A stretch of DNA of 64,000 bases from Diogma glabrata (lineage: Eukaryota; Arthropoda; Insecta; Diptera; Cylindrotomidae): the NCBI GenBank assembly GCA_963693315.1, contig OY856186.1, positions 456,503,217 through 456,567,216 on the forward strand. The letters are read 5' to 3'. A model generated the notes under the pieces. The model was not told the origin of the DNA, made no database searches, and saw only the letters and a program-made list of their open reading frames with translations. The position numbers and the translations under genes are program-made. Below, one piece after another: positions 22,975-35,645 of this stretch (its first letter is position 1; the number at the start of each line of letters is the position of its first letter).

Positions 22975-24010
22975 GACTTCGGTCTGGGTTTAGAATTTTG
23001 ATATAGTTTTCGGCAAAAAACTTTTATGAGGACATGGTTTCTAGTTTTGGGCAGCGATGTATATCAAACATAACTTTTTGTTAAAGTACATTTATTTTTA
23101 TCTCTGTTTAGATATGTATTACAAAACTAACACGAAACACCAATACGTTGTCAAATTAACATAATTTAGTGAAAAGATTATACAATCAGTAGCATTTCAA
23201 GAAAATATTTCAAAATCACAAATTCATATTTCTTTCGAAATTCCAAAAATATTGTAAAAATTAAATAAAACCAAAAATTCAAACTTTTTTCAAACAAATT
23301 CTAAAAATATTTCAAAAATTATTACAAAATCAAAGGTTAAAACTTTTTCCAAAAACTCTAAAAATATTGCATAAATTATAACAAAATCAAAAATTGTAAC
23401 TTTTTCCAAAATTGTATAAGTTCTAATAAAATCAAAAATTTAAAATTTTTCAAAATTCTAAAAATATTCCAAAAATTCTTACAAAATCAAAAATTAAAAC
23501 TTTTTCCAAAATTCTAAAAATATATATAAAATTCTCTGATAAATTTATATAAAACTGCATCATCAAACCTTTATGCATGAAAATACAGGTAGTCATTTAT
23601 GTCTTTAAATTATTACAATATTTCGATCCGTATGTGGATCATTATCAAGTAAATATTATTTATTTACTTGATTCTGATCCACATACAGATCGAAATATTG
23701 TAACAATAAAGACATAAATGACTACCTAAACTAGTCTTTTCATGCATAAAGGTTTGATGCTGCAAATAAATTTATCAGAAAATAATAAAACATCCAAACC
23801 AGATATTAAATTTTATCACACAAATATAAAATTCTATTTTTTTTTTCAAAATTCTAAAAATATTCCAAAAATTAGAATAAAATCAAATATTTAAACTTTT
23901 TCTAAATTCCAATAATATTCCAAAAATTCTTAAAAATTCAAATTTTTTCCAAAATTCTAAAAATATTGCAAAATTTATTACAAATACAAAATACAAACTT
24001 TTTTAAAATT
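22975..24010. repeat. Minisatellite-bearing element, copy also at 39.96-40.43 kb (inverted)
   Basis: 22,975-23,155 (GACTTCGGTCTGGG ... TTTTCGGCAAAAAACTTTTAT ... GGGCAGCGATGTATATCAAACATAAC ... ACACGAAACACCAATACGTTG) is the reverse complement of 40,235-40,430. It is followed by an A/T minisatellite of ~55-60-bp units (TCTAAAAATATT... AAAATCAAAAATTAAAACTTTTTCCAAAAT) at 23,190-23,530 and 23,790-24,005. This array is also mirrored at 39,960-40,220. Confidence 0.75.
23531..23783. mobile_element. ~250-bp MITE splitting the minisatellite
   Basis: A near-complete palindrome. TTCTCTGATAAATTTA ... CATCAAACCTTTATGCATGA on the left is mirrored by TCATGCATAAAGGTTTGATG ... TAAATTTATCAGAAAA on the right. 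The inner arms are GTAGTCATTTATGTCTTTA, ATATTTCGATC(C/T)GTATGTGGATC and AAGTAAATA. It interrupts the A/T-rich array on both sides. Confidence 0.75.
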
Positions 24011-24270
24011 TATTTATTTTATTTATTCTTTATTTTATTCCTATATTTTATAAGTTTTACATAAAGCCTTACATAAAATCGCAATAGCTTATTATAACAT
24101 AATAAACATACTACAAGAAATCACATCATCATCATTATATTAATTTTGTAAAAAAATTAGCTTAATTTTTACAATTTCTAACGTAAACTATAACAGTACT
24201 TAAATAATTACGTGAATAGAAAACATACAGATAACACTAGTTTACAAATTTTGAACTTTTTTTGTCTCCT

Positions 24271-26455
24271 TGAATAAAACCCAACTTTTCTTATGGATTT
24301 GAACCTTCTGAACACGAATATCATATTCATTTTTTTTGGTTAGCTCTTGTTTTTGAGATATTCACGAAAAACAAATTTTTTCGGTGATCAAAAATGTTGT
24401 TTCGGTTTTTGGATCTCATATTTTACAAAACAAACAAATTAAATAAATTAATAAAACAAGTGCATAGTAAATATGCCAACAAACATTTTGAGTTATATTT
24501 TGTAAAAATCCGTTAAGGATTCTGGAAGTTACAGTCGAAAAAAGTTGAAAAAATACGAAAAATTAACGTTTTTTTTAAATTTTTCCATTTTCAACACCAT
24601 AAATTTTGAACAAATAAAGACACTAATTTTTTTTAATTTCTTGGAGTCTATAGTAGCTTCAATTTTCTTTCTTTTAAGGTAAAAGATACGTATATTGGTG
24701 CAGTTTGCACCAAGTTATTCAAGCTTTCCCAAAGAAAGTCAAAACTCAAAATTTGGAAAAAAAAATTTAACTATAAGAATAACTTAAACTCCACAACATA
24801 ATTGATTTATATATAGGTTGTTTTCGTATTAGATCTAGCTCCTCCTACTTCGGGATTATTTTAGGAGTTGGAAAATATCAGTTAGTTGATTATGAAATGT
24901 CTTTTTTTGACAAAAGTTGTATTTTATTTGTATATGATTTTTCTCGAAATTGAGATTTTTTTTGTGAAACTTTTTGACATGATCTAGCTCCTTCCACCTC
25001 GGACTTATTTTAGGAGTTGACAAATATCAGTTAGTTGATTATGAAATGTCTTTTTTGGACAAAAGGTGTATTTTATTTTTATATGGTTTTTCTCGAAATT
25101 GAGATTATTTTGTGAAGTTTTTTGACATGATCTAGCTCCTCCCACCGCGGATTTATTTTAGGAGTTGGAAAATATCAGTTAGTAATGAAGATAGGCAGTT
25201 CTTATAAATGGGGTGATTCTTTTAGCAGCATGTATTATGTTACTTCCACAAATAAAACAAAATGAATTTGGGCTATTTTTACACATGAAACTTCTTGACG
25301 ACGCCATTTAAATAAACTTGACTTTACACTTTACTAACAATTTATGTTGCTTTGCTTATAGCTGCCTATCACTTTTGATTTATTGATTTTTAAAAACAAT
25401 ACACTATTTAAAATTTATATTTGTAATATTTTTTCGTTTTTAATTAATATTTTCACTTGAATGTTTGGAATTAAATTTATCCTCAGAGAGATTATATTTG
25501 CAACTAATCATACGACAACTATCTACTTAAAAAGAAATTAAACTAATTAAACAAAAGTTGGCAAAACCGAAAAACTATTAAAAAGGAGAAGTAATTGCTT
25601 TCTTAAATTAAACTTAAAATGATCATAAACGCAACGAGTAACACAAGGTGGGCGGTGATAGAAAAAATTTGCATTATCAGAAAACCAAAAACAGAAAAGA
25701 AACAAACCTTACAGGTATTAATAGACATAAATAGCGGCTTAACTTTATGGTGCTTGAACTAACTTAAATAGTTCTGATGTTATGATGTTTTGCCTCTCCT
25801 TTACAGTTCATTATCTTTGTTTATATTTTTCTATAAACGTCTCATATCGATCCAATTCCCAACTTCGAAAATAAAAATGGAAATTATACTTTACTATTTT
25901 AAAATAATTCTTTACTGATGTTTGAGAACGACTGAACATTTAAAATTATTATTTATGGCACAATAAATTAAGTAAAAAACTATTTTTTCCAAATTTTGAG
26001 TTTTGACTTTTTTTGGGAAAACTTGAATAACTTGGTGCAAACTGCACCAATATTCGTATCTTTTAGCTTAAAAGAAAGAAAATTGAAGCTACTATAGGTT
26101 CCAAGAAATTAGTGTCTTTATTTGTTCAAAATTTATGGTGTTGAAAATGGAAGAATTTAAAAAAAACGTGAATTTTTCGTATTTTTGCAACTTTTTTCGA
26201 CTGTAACTTCCAGAATCCTTAACAGATTTTTACAAAATATAACTCAAAATGTTTGTTGGCATATTTACTATGCATTTGTTTTATTAATACATTTAATTTG
26301 TTTGTTTTGTAAAATATGAGACCGAAACAACATTTTTGATCACCAAAAAATTTGGTTTTTCGTGAATATCTCAAAAACAAGGGCTAACCAAAAAAATGAA
26401 TATGATGTTCGTGTTCAGGAGGTCCAAATCTATAAGAAAAGTTGAGTTTTATTTC
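24271..26455. mobile_element. Fold-back element, ~480-bp arms around a 1.2-kb centre
   Basis: 24,271-24,765 and 25,984-26,455 are inverted copies. Examples are GAACACGAATATCATATTC / GAATATGATGTTCGTGTTC and GGTGCAGTTTGCACCAAGTT / AACTTGGTGCAAACTGCACC, the latter itself a short palindrome. The centre has three direct units beginning GATCTAGCTCCT at 24,832, 24,981 and 25,129. No coding frame is apparent. Confidence 0.8.
24832..25180 (+). repeat. Three tandem ~148-bp units
   Basis: The unit runs GATCTAGCTCCTYCYACYKC ... TTTTAGGAGTTG ... AATATCAGTTAGTTGATTAT ... TTTTTCTCGAAATTGAGAT ... TTTTTGACAT. Spacing is 149 and 148, and the third copy is truncated after CAGTTAG. It lies inside the 24.27-26.46 kb fold-back. 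Confidence 0.8.
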
Positions 26456-26865
26456 GGGAGATTTTTCTTGTAAACTAGTGTAATTAAAAATCTATAGATG
26501 TACACTTATAAAACATGAAAAGGCATCGCATTATAAGATTGTTGAGAATAAAATAGTAGGTGTTTTTAGAAGTGAGAAATACACTTGTGTAAAAAACACC
26601 GGCAAATACACTTTACAAAAATTGAAATCCAACATGTGAGGTAAAGGATTAGATAAAAGTATGGCATATTAAAACAATTTAAAGTTTGATAAATTAGCAG
26701 TAAAGAGAAAAGCGACTATAATTCAATTTGTTTTTTGATCGGAATGAAAATACATTAAAAGCATAAAAAAGCGAATCATAGAAAAACAACCTGTTAAAGA
26801 ATATTTTATTTCATACTGATATCTAAAACGACATTTTTCGGATTATTTATAGTAACTAAAGTTGA

Positions 26866-27005
26866 ACTTTAACGTCCTAGGACTTCATAAAATTTTATAA
26901 AATCCTAGGACGTTAAAGTTCAACTTTTTGTACCATAAACGTTAAACTTTAACGTCCTAGAACTTTATAAAATTTCATAAAGTCGACGTTAAAATTCAAC
27001 TTTTT
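26866..27005. repeat. Two adjacent hairpin palindromes
   Basis: 26,866-26,930 has arms GTTGAACTTTAACGTCCTAG / CTAGGACGTTAAAGTTCAAC around CATAAAATTTTATAAA, a nearly perfect stem. A second, slightly degraded copy follows at 26,938-27,003 (GTTAAACTTTAACGTCCTAG ... GTCGACGTTAAAATTCAAC). Confidence 0.8.
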
Positions 27006-27152
27006 AAGCAAAATTTAAAACTCATTTCTTTTTATTTTAATAAATTTCCAGTATGAAATAAAATTTTGTATTTACCTCTAAAAGTGTTTTTAAAGGTACT
27101 TACTAGTAATTTCAACAAACATTTCAGTAAACTCGTAGTTTAAAGTTCCACT

Positions 27153-27905
27153 TTAAGTTCCACGTAAACAACTAGCACGTACTTTAAAGTTCCACTTTCG
27201 TTCTAGATAAATAAATAACTTAGGTTGAGTTCTATTATAAATAAATTCAATGCTATCCAGACTGAAAAGCCCCAACCTTAAGTTTGTGAGAAATTCTTTG
27301 CTAGCGTTAGATGTTTTGATAGATTTAGGTAACGGGCCATGTAAGGGGCCATGAAGTATTAAGAACGACAGCAATATTCCTTTTTTGTAAAAGGAACTAC
27401 ACAATGATACCAGTTTCGCAAAGAGTTATCGGGTCTTCCTTTCACCACTTTATGGCCGCCCCTTGAATACAAGATTCTCAAAACTTTATAAATGAAGATG
27501 TACCGCAGCGGTAGGATGTTAGCTGATCTAAACAGTGGTAGAGAAGGCTCAAATCGATTTTTGAAAGAAATTACTCTGAGAGCATACTTTTGTGCAATGC
27601 CTATTGGTAAAGTATTATTATAGTAGTTACCACCCCATATGCTAATTCCATATTCAAGTCGTGAATGGAACAAGAACAATATAAAGACTTCAGTAGCTTA
27701 CTTGGACACACAGCTGTAAGCATGTATAACTGTGAGGTGAACATTTTTACTTAACAACTTATTTTTCAACTTTAGAATATGTTCTTTAAATTTGAGATTT
27801 TCGTCTACTAATATGCCAAGGTACTTGTATGACGGAACATTCTCTATTGTAATGAAGGGCTTCTTCATTGGCGAACCAATGGAGCGCATAGCAGGCTGCG
27901 TACCT
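27153..27905 (-). pseudogene. 3' part of a CR1/Jockey-like LINE RT gene
   Basis: The minus strand shows, in order, FITIENVPSYKYLGILVDEN and LKFKEHILKLKNKL (27,889-27,698), a stop/frameshift, then HSRLEYGISIWGG, AQKYALRVISFK and FIYKVLRIL (27,679-27,359). It ends with LPKSIKTSNASKEFLTNLRL near 27,330-27,290. This is the standard order of an RT C-terminal half. It may be the missing 3' half of the LINE at 30.7-33.9 kb, which has the same orientation and ends where this begins. Confidence 0.7.
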
Positions 27906-30720
27906 TGAGATTAATAACGCCGAAACGACTAGAGCTCAGTCATCGTGGATTTGATAGATTAATACCTGCTGCTTCAACACAAATACAGAAATGTACGCAA
28001 ATTACGGGAATATACAGAAATGGATGCAATACGAATGAAAAAATGAGACTCTGGCGACCCCTTTTGCGAAAGAACCGCGATCGGCACGTTCAACCACCTC
28101 ATTCACTCCCTACATACACCCATTCACGCGCCTTCACACCTCTACGTTAGAAAAGTAAAAAGAATAATCAAAGTTCACTCACCACATGGTTATATCCGAC
28201 AGGCCTCAAAGTCTTAACGTTTTAGCCCTCCATCAGCGGTGAAAATTCCAGCAGGTAAGGTAGTGTAAGATGAATAATTGTATAATAATTGTGTAAATGT
28301 TGCGCCGCAATAAGGCGATCGCTGATAAAAATGTATAATTAAGTTGTAAATGTTGGGCCGTAATAACTCAGGCAATTACTGATAAAATTGTAGAATCAAG
28401 TTGTAAATGTTGTAAAACTGTTGCGCCGCAATAGCCAAGGCGATAGCTGATAAAAACTGTAGAAATATTGTATAAATATTGTAAGAAAGTTGCGTCACAA
28501 ATACTTAGGACGATAGCTGATAAAAACTAGAAATATTGTAGAAATATGGTATGAAAGCTGCGTCACAATACTTAGGACGATAGCTGATAAAAACTGTAGA
28601 AATATTGTATATATATGGTATGATAGTTGCGTCACAATAACTACGGCGATTGTTGGATTTTTCAGCATTCAAATTTGTTGCTTCCAAAAGGAAAATAAAC
28701 TGGTGCTGGTTGGTAAAATTACTACTGCATCTAATGGTCAGGTGATGAAAATTGTTGCACTCAACATCCAAAATAGGCGTAAAAAAAACCCAGAACAAGC
28801 GATTGATAATACAATTTTATTACTGCTTCGAACGATGATGCAATTGAAATTCCTGCGTTCAACATAAAAATAATGATTGGTGTTATAATCAATATTACTA
28901 TCCCAAACGATGATATTGTAATCCCACAATGATGGCCCGAGCAGAAAACGATGATTGCTGATAAAATTATTTCTGCTTCAAACGTTAATAAGATCAAAAT
29001 TGTTATATAAAAAAATTAAGTGAGTGATTGATGACAAACTTATTACAGCTTCCAACCATGATAGTACAATTACAGTTGTTGAATCTTACGATCCCAAAAA
29101 AATGGTGATTGAGGTCACAATACTACTTCACCTTGCTTGGAAATAGTTTCGTCCAACCCAGACTGGATATATGCACTGCTAATATTACGTTGATGGCTTG
29201 TAAACCGTATTTCTGCGACAAACAAACGGATTTAGAGGTAAATCGATAAAGTTTGTTCGTCCATTGCCTGTACTCAAACAAAATTAACGGGCTAATCACT
29301 AGTTGCAACTGTTTATCATCATCGGCAAACACAAAAAAAACAATTTAATTTTTGTTACCACAGTCTTAGAAACCAACTCACTAATTTTAATTCAAATTAT
29401 TTTATCAGTATTATTACATATACAAAATTTCTTCCTTGGTTAACAAATTATCTTAAGATTTACCTTATTTGTTGGTTAAGTTTCCTTACTTTACAATGTT
29501 TTTGTTTGAACGAACAACATACATGAATAACTTTTTTTTATTAAGTGTTAAATACCACTAAACATTCAGAATTTTCTAGTTTATTTTATTTTAGCTACGG
29601 CGGACGACATAATTGAATTTATCACACCAAAAATTGTACTAAGAAATGCATTGAAACATTGGAATTTTACGGAATTTTAATACAAAACTATATAAATACA
29701 GTTTTTAGCTAACTCCACAAAAAAATTACACTATATTACGATATAAATTTAAGCTAAATATTTTATTTAATAAAAAAACCAAAACACATCGGAACTGAGT
29801 AATATTTAACCAGAAAAGAAAATAACAAAATCACATGTTTATTGCCACCTCACTGACATTTTTCCGACAACTCACAGTTCAAAAAAAACAAACTCCGATT
29901 CCAATCAGATAATATGTCAAAATGAAAATACCAGACTAAGAGAGAGAAAACGAGATATTTTCATTTCTTATATAGTTATTTAATATCGAAAATTGAGCTA
30001 CAAAGTTTTTCGAAAGTGAAACTTGCAGAACAATGTTAGTACATTTTCCGTTTAAAAAAAAAATACTGATTGTTATTTTGTAATACATAAAATTGTAAGA
30101 TAATTTCACGAAATAAGTTATTTACAACGCATTTGGAAGAAATATTAATATTTTGCGATATTAGAATGGATTAAACGCATGTTCAACCGATTTTATGATG
30201 ATTACGTATTAGGAAATAATTGCTTACAACCATATTACAGTAAAATTTAGATTTATAACGGAAAGAGAAATTGATAAAAATACCTATATAAGAAATATAA
30301 TGTGTTTTGAAGACAATTGCAAAACTAATTGTAGGATAATAATTCAGACGATTGGGCAAATATGCACAGCTTTTTGAGATTTGAAAATATTTAGAGCAAT
30401 TACGGTTAAAGGTCCGGAGAATTTAAATTCATGCAGTATGGTGAAGCAACGCTGGTGGAAACGCAGTGTGAACCAATAATAGGTGATTGTAAAATAAAAT
30501 ATTATTGTTGATTGTGTTATGCTAAGAAGGAATATGTGTAACGGAAACTATACGAAAATATGACTATAGATTATGGATGAACGAGAAATTGTGGTGAACT
30601 ACGCGTGATATGTAAAATTGTGAGATGTAAGGAAACGGAAACTACATGAATCTGTGACTGTACTACACTACGTCACCATATGCCAGGCTATACATAACAC
30701 TATTGTAATACAATTCGTGT
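27906..30720. other. 2.8-kb stretch between two LINE halves, with minisatellite
   Basis: No protein of known type was recognised. 28,301-28,650 is a 68-70-bp minisatellite. 28,650-29,110 has a looser repetition of GATGATNNAATTG / GCTTCNAACGATGATA. The rest is AT-rich. It may be an element inserted in the antisense LINE, but matching termini or a target duplication were not found. Confidence 0.4.
28301..28650 (+). repeat. Minisatellite, six ~68-70-bp units
   Basis: Units starting TTGCGCCGCAATA / TTGCGTCACAATA begin at about 28,300, 28,352, 28,421, 28,490, 28,558 and 28,627. Each continues GGCGATAGCTGATAAAAACT, then GTAGAAATATTGTA. The later units are the most alike. One early unit is only 51 bases long. 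Confidence 0.85.
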
Positions 30721-30725
30721 TACAT

Positions 30726-33700
30726 TTACTTTGGGAATGACCAGTCCAGTGAATGGTTGATGAAAGCAACTGGTGGTGATTCCATTTGGTTAGGATCCAC
30801 TTTCGGCATAAAGTTTATAAATTTACTCTTTGGACTCAGTACCATGTCATGAATGTTTAACCACTTCCTCAGTAAAATTAAATCGGAACGAACCTGATCT
30901 GAAATTTCTTTCAATGTAAATGAAGAATAAGCAAAAGCAGTATCATCCGAAAAGCTTGTTTACTTACCGGTAACCGTAAACATTTGTTTTACATGAGTTT
31001 ACATAAACCAAGAACAAAATAGGACATAGAATTGACCCCTGAGGAACACCTGTCGTCAGTGTCAATTCTGTACTTAAAATATTGTTGACTTTCACAAGCT
31101 GTCTTCTTGAAGATAAATATGACCTAAACCAGTCCAATACGATTCCTCTAAAGCCTGCATGTTCTAATTTTTCAATTAAAATGTCGTGGTCTACCGTATC
31201 AAAAGCCGTTTTGATATCTATAAAAAGACCCATAAGTTTTTTTCCATTATTTAGTTCCTGATATATACTGATAGAGAACTCTAAAAAAGCATTTTCTGTG
31301 CAAAGTTTTTCCCGATACCCAAACTGTAAATTGCTTAGAAAGCCTGTATGCTCCAGGAAGTTCAATATTCTTTTTTTAACTATTTTTTCCAATATTTTTG
31401 AAAAAACAGGCAGAAAAGATATTGGTCTGTAATTCATCATATCAGTTGGAGATCCTGATTTATGCAGAGGAAGAACAATTGCACGTTTCATTTGTGAAGG
31501 AAAAATACCACGGGATAAACTCAAATTGCAAATGTACGTAACCGGCTCAATAATTTTATCAAAAATATTTTTTACTACGAGGTTTGTAATGTTATCGTGA
31601 CCGGATGTATTGGAATTTTTCAAGCTACTAATTAAAGTTAAAACTTCCTGCTCAGTGGTAGGTGTAAAAAAAAACTTTTTAGTTCCGTAGTGTTGGAGAA
31701 CTTGAGAAGTTCCAATTCGTCTCGAGTATGACTGTAGTTATAAAAATTTGAATTTATCATGGACATCAGTTGTGACACAAAGTATTGATTAAACATGTTA
31801 GCTACAACTTGTTCATTTTTTTGAATCACATTCGAGTTATCTTTAATTCTAATTTCCTTAGGTTCCATTCTGCGTTGTTCACCTATAACTTTATTGACTA
31901 TTTGCCATTGAGCTTTGGGGTTATTTTTAGCTTTTTACAAGGTCTTCGTATAATATTCTCCTCTAACCAACTTAATATTTTGGTTTACTTTTGTTATTAG
32001 CTGTTTATATCGATTTCTTAGTGATATATTTGAGGGATGCAAATTACTTTTTATTCCAATTTTATTCTTCAGTTTTATCAACCTGCATAAACTTTTTGTA
32101 TCCCATTCCTTTAACTTGTGTTTTCTGTTTTTGTGCCGTCAAAAAACAGTAGAATTGCTTATCAGCTTTTGAAGTTTTTTTACGAAAAGGTTGTAAGCAT
32201 TGTTCACACATGTTTCATAAAGACGTCAAGCCATGATTCTTTTTCTAAAAACTGATTTCTCACAAAACAATCAATGGAACTTTTTCTGTTTCTTTGTTAC
32301 TTACGGCTTGTGAAATCGGTTGGTTTTTAGTGGCAAAGCTCAATAAAGTGGCATAGTGATCAGACACATTAAAATTGCATACTTGCGTGCGTCCAACTCA
32401 AGTTTTAAGTTTAATTTTAGCCTAGCAAATATATGATCGATACATGTCTTCGAGGTAAGTGTCACACGAGTTGGCTGATTAATTAGTGAAATTAAACCAT
32501 TACAGGCCATAACACATTTATAATCCATATTTTTTACCGTATCTACCATTAAATCGATGTTGATGTCTCCAAGCAATATAAGATTTTTTACATTTACCGT
32601 GAGCAAAAATTTTTTTAATTCATCAATAAACACTTTAAGATCGAACGCATGCAGTCGGTAAAAACAAACGAACACAATACTTTCTTTATCGAATGTACAA
32701 TCAACCCGTAATACATCTGCACTAGTGAAGAAAGGTTTTGAAGTAGTATGCGGAATCAAAGAATTTATATAAACCGCGACTCCAGCGTTTTTGTTATAGG
32801 GGTTACAATTTGCAAAAAGATTGTGATTATCTATTTTATAGTTATCTAGTTCACAATCTTTCACAAAAATTTCGGACAAAAATATTAAGGAGGGTTGTAT
32901 AGCAAAACAGAATGCTCTGAAGGTTTTGGTGTAAGATCCAAAAATTCGATGAGAATATATCTGAGGAAACAGAATTATTTAATTTATGATGAGAAGAGAC
33001 AGAACTATCATTATACAGACCAAAATTACTACACAACACATATTAAATTAAAATTATTCTACATAACTGTTTATCTAAAAAATTAAAAGATTTTTATAAA
33101 TTATTTAGATCTGTAATACAATTGATGTAAATTATTTTACCTCCGTCATTTTTTCTCATCATTATACGACCACTCCGTGACCAGCAGTATTTATATTTAA
33201 ATTTCTCTTTTACTTCTTTGGATTTTTGCAACAGTAATCGACGATTGTATGTTAGACATTCATTGATGTAGACTTTATTATCTTCGAACGGACTGCTTTC
33301 ATTGAGAAAACGTTTAAATTATTGAGGGCCGCATTTTCTGGATCCAGAGAGGATATTTTTACAAATAGTTTCATTTTTTAGCTTAACGATAATTTTTCCA
33401 GGTCCTTCCAAGTTTTTATTTTTAATATAGAAACAATCTTGAATATCTGCTTTGGTGATATTATTTTTACTAGCTACCGTTAGAATACTAGAAGTGAATT
33501 CTTCCATATTATCAACTTTACTTACTGAAATTCCCACTATTTCAATTGAAGTCGCAAGACTTTTTTGTTCGATGTCATCCCCCGTTGTTCAAGTGCACAT
33601 ACTTTAGCTTTAAGCTCCTTATTTTTAGTCCATAATAAATTCACTGATATAATCAGACGATCTAGTCCATCAAACCGTTGTTTAATATACAGGTAAAGAC

Positions 33701-33895
33701 TATTGATGTCAAATTCTTCGGAGACACTTTCATTCATTGCTGTGCTATTGCATTCATTGCCTCTTTACGGTATTGTTTTGACGTAGACTCACATTTCTCA
33801 CATACCCACTGCTTTTTATCTTTTTTAATAAATTCAACATCATTTAAAGTCATTTTATTCTCTTTCATTTAAAGTCATTTTATTCTCTCAATTTT
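30726..33895 (-). mobile_element. CR1/Jockey-like LINE: ORF1, endonuclease and RT, 3' end missing
   Basis: The minus strand holds, in order: ORF1 (start near 33,853; QWVCEKCESTSKQ zinc-binding Cys pair; coiled region; VKLKNETICKNILSG; then VYINECLTYNRRLLLQ near 33,260 after a stop), matching the FP-like ORF1 of this LINE group. Next is an endonuclease (LHQNLQSI, GDINIDL, NQPTRVTLTSKTCIDHIF; 33,039-32,340). Then an RT (MNYRPISFLPVFSKILEKIV, FIDIKTAFDTVDHDIL, GVPQGSILCPILF, FSDDTAFAYS at ~30,940; 31,868-30,726). The catalytic box reads FSDD rather than FADD. Several stops and frame changes make it a pseudogene. Coding ends abruptly near 30,726 before the YKYLG block. Confidence 0.85.
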
Positions 33896-33897
33896 AG
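33853..33897 (-). repeat. Duplicated 22-base block at LINE ORF1 start
   Basis: AGAGAATAAAATGACTTTAAATG occurs twice in tandem on the minus strand. Each copy carries an ATG (ATGACTTTAAATG). The second ATG opens the ORF1 frame. This gives an alternative start or a short upstream reading frame. Confidence 0.5.
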
Positions 33898-34311
33898 CTT
33901 TATTTGTATGTTTTATCCATAATAATAGTAGATATTATTGTATTGTTTTCTAACCTATAGCCTAATGAACTTAACCTATTGTCTAATGAAAATTTACCTA
34001 TAAAAAAATTATCATTACTCAATTGGTATGATTCCAATTGGTCAAATTGTTTTGATTTTATTAAAATTATTTTCAAATTATAATCACAGTGGCTTTGATA
34101 CGGTTTGTTCAAAAATCAAATTTTAAAATAAATTCTCTTATTTCGTTTAGTTGAATCTAGTTGATTGCTTGGGATGGGGGTTTATTTATCATCAGAGCTT
34201 TTTTTTAATCAGAAATTGGATTTATCAATTAAAACAATAAAGATTTATTCTTTTAATTGAAAAATATGTTTTTACTTTATATAATACACAATTCTTTGTC
34301 AGAATCAATTC

Positions 34312-34376
34312 GTGTGTAATGAATTTTATTCTCTCGCAAACTTTTGCTTGAGAATAAACTATTTCATTACACACTG
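34312..34376. repeat. Short hairpin
   Basis: GTGTGTAATGAATTTTATTC and GAATAAACTATTTCATTACAC are inverted with a ~14-base loop. No function was recognised. Confidence 0.5.
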
Positions 34377-34689
34377 ATAGATTAAACTACTATTAACACA
34401 TTTTGCATGATAAAAGTTTTTGCATAAACTGCAATCTATGTCGTTGAAACTGTTGTTTCTATTTATTTTTACATTACAGATTGAACACGACATTGTTTAT
34501 ATACATACTTAGAAAATTGATTCAAATTTCAGTTAGTAAAACTGAACTGTACTCGTTGCACTACTGTAATTTTTTTATTAATTTTGATGTTAATATAATT
34601 TTATCACTAACAAAAAATAACGTATTTACGTATTATTGATAAAACTAACTTCAAAACTTTGTATGGAATTAATTCTTTACAAAGCAAAA

Positions 34690-34772
34690 AGCTTAATTGA
34701 ATTTATTATTTATTATTTATTATTTGTTATTATTTATTTGATATTATTTATTTATTTGAATTTATTATTTTT
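34690..34772 (+). repeat. (TTATTTAT)n-type microsatellite
   Basis: Imperfect runs of TTATT/TTATTTA. It accounts for the Ile/Leu/Tyr-rich open frame in the region, which is not a gene. Confidence 0.7.
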
Positions 34773-34799
34773 TGCACCACAAATTAAACAACACAACTG

Positions 34800-35645
34800 C
34801 ACCTCACAACAGTTGAATACATTTACATCATAAAAACAGCAAAATTTTTTTTTTCCAAAAAATTGGCTAAAAAAATAAATAAAACCATTTTTTGACACAT
34901 TTGACATTATTTTTTGACAATCCTATAATAATGCCATAATTCTCTATAATAATAATAAAATTTCATGTCATACAAATTATTAGTTTTATGTTTTTCTAAA
35001 AAATTAGGTAAAAAAATAAATAAAAACATTTCTTTTGACACACTTGACAACTTTTTTTTGACAAACTTATAACGCCATAATTCTCTATAATAATAATAAA
35101 ATTTCATTTCAAACAAACAATTTTATTTTTTTCCAAAAAATTGGGCAAAAAAATAAATAAAAATCTTTCTTTTGACACACTTGACAACATTTTTTTGACA
35201 AACTTATAATACAATAATCTAGTTTTTGATCTCACATACCAATCCCTACCATCAAGATTTCTCCAAATTTAATGTACCTACTCGTAATCACTTAAAATGA
35301 TCGTTTTTAAAGGCAAAAATATGAAAATTTGCTATTTTTGACACACATAATGATTTTTTTGACACACTTCCGGTACAGTTATCGAACACAGCGTACTTTC
35401 GAACCTGTCCCTTGAGTAATAGGTATACTCAAGGGAGAAGAAAAAAAAATTTGAAATCTCTCCAGCGGTTTTCCCTGCAGCGTACGTAATGACGGACGGC
35501 CGGCCGACAGACAGACATACATTTTTTTTTTGCTTTTTTAGAATAAGTAGGTCCTAAAACGTCGAGAAATGCCAAAAAAATTGAGGGTAAGAATTTCACT
35601 TTGAGCTCATGAATGTAATACTTAGGTTTTTCAGACCGAAATAAT
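34800..35645 (-). repeat. Minisatellite-bearing element, inverted copy A
   Basis: Reverse complement of 38,890-39,935. Both share CTGAAAGACC..., CATTCATGAGCTCAAAGTGA, a TGTCTGTCTGTC-rich GC patch, TTCGATAACTGTACCGGAAG, a GATTACGAGTAGG block, and then ~140-bp units with GTTGTCAAGTGTGTCAAAAG. Three units remain here (TTGACA-rich at ~34,910, ~35,050 and ~35,190). Confidence 0.8.

Noticed and set aside
28052..28075. TGGCGACCCCTTTTGCG as a retroviral-type primer-binding site starting an LTR element at 27.9-30.7 kb
   Set aside because: The 150 bases before it have no matching copy at the other end (30,570-30,720), and no gag/pol is present between them.
34636..34833. 65-residue ORF rich in Ile/Leu/Tyr
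   Set aside because: It is explained by the TTATTTAT microsatellite.
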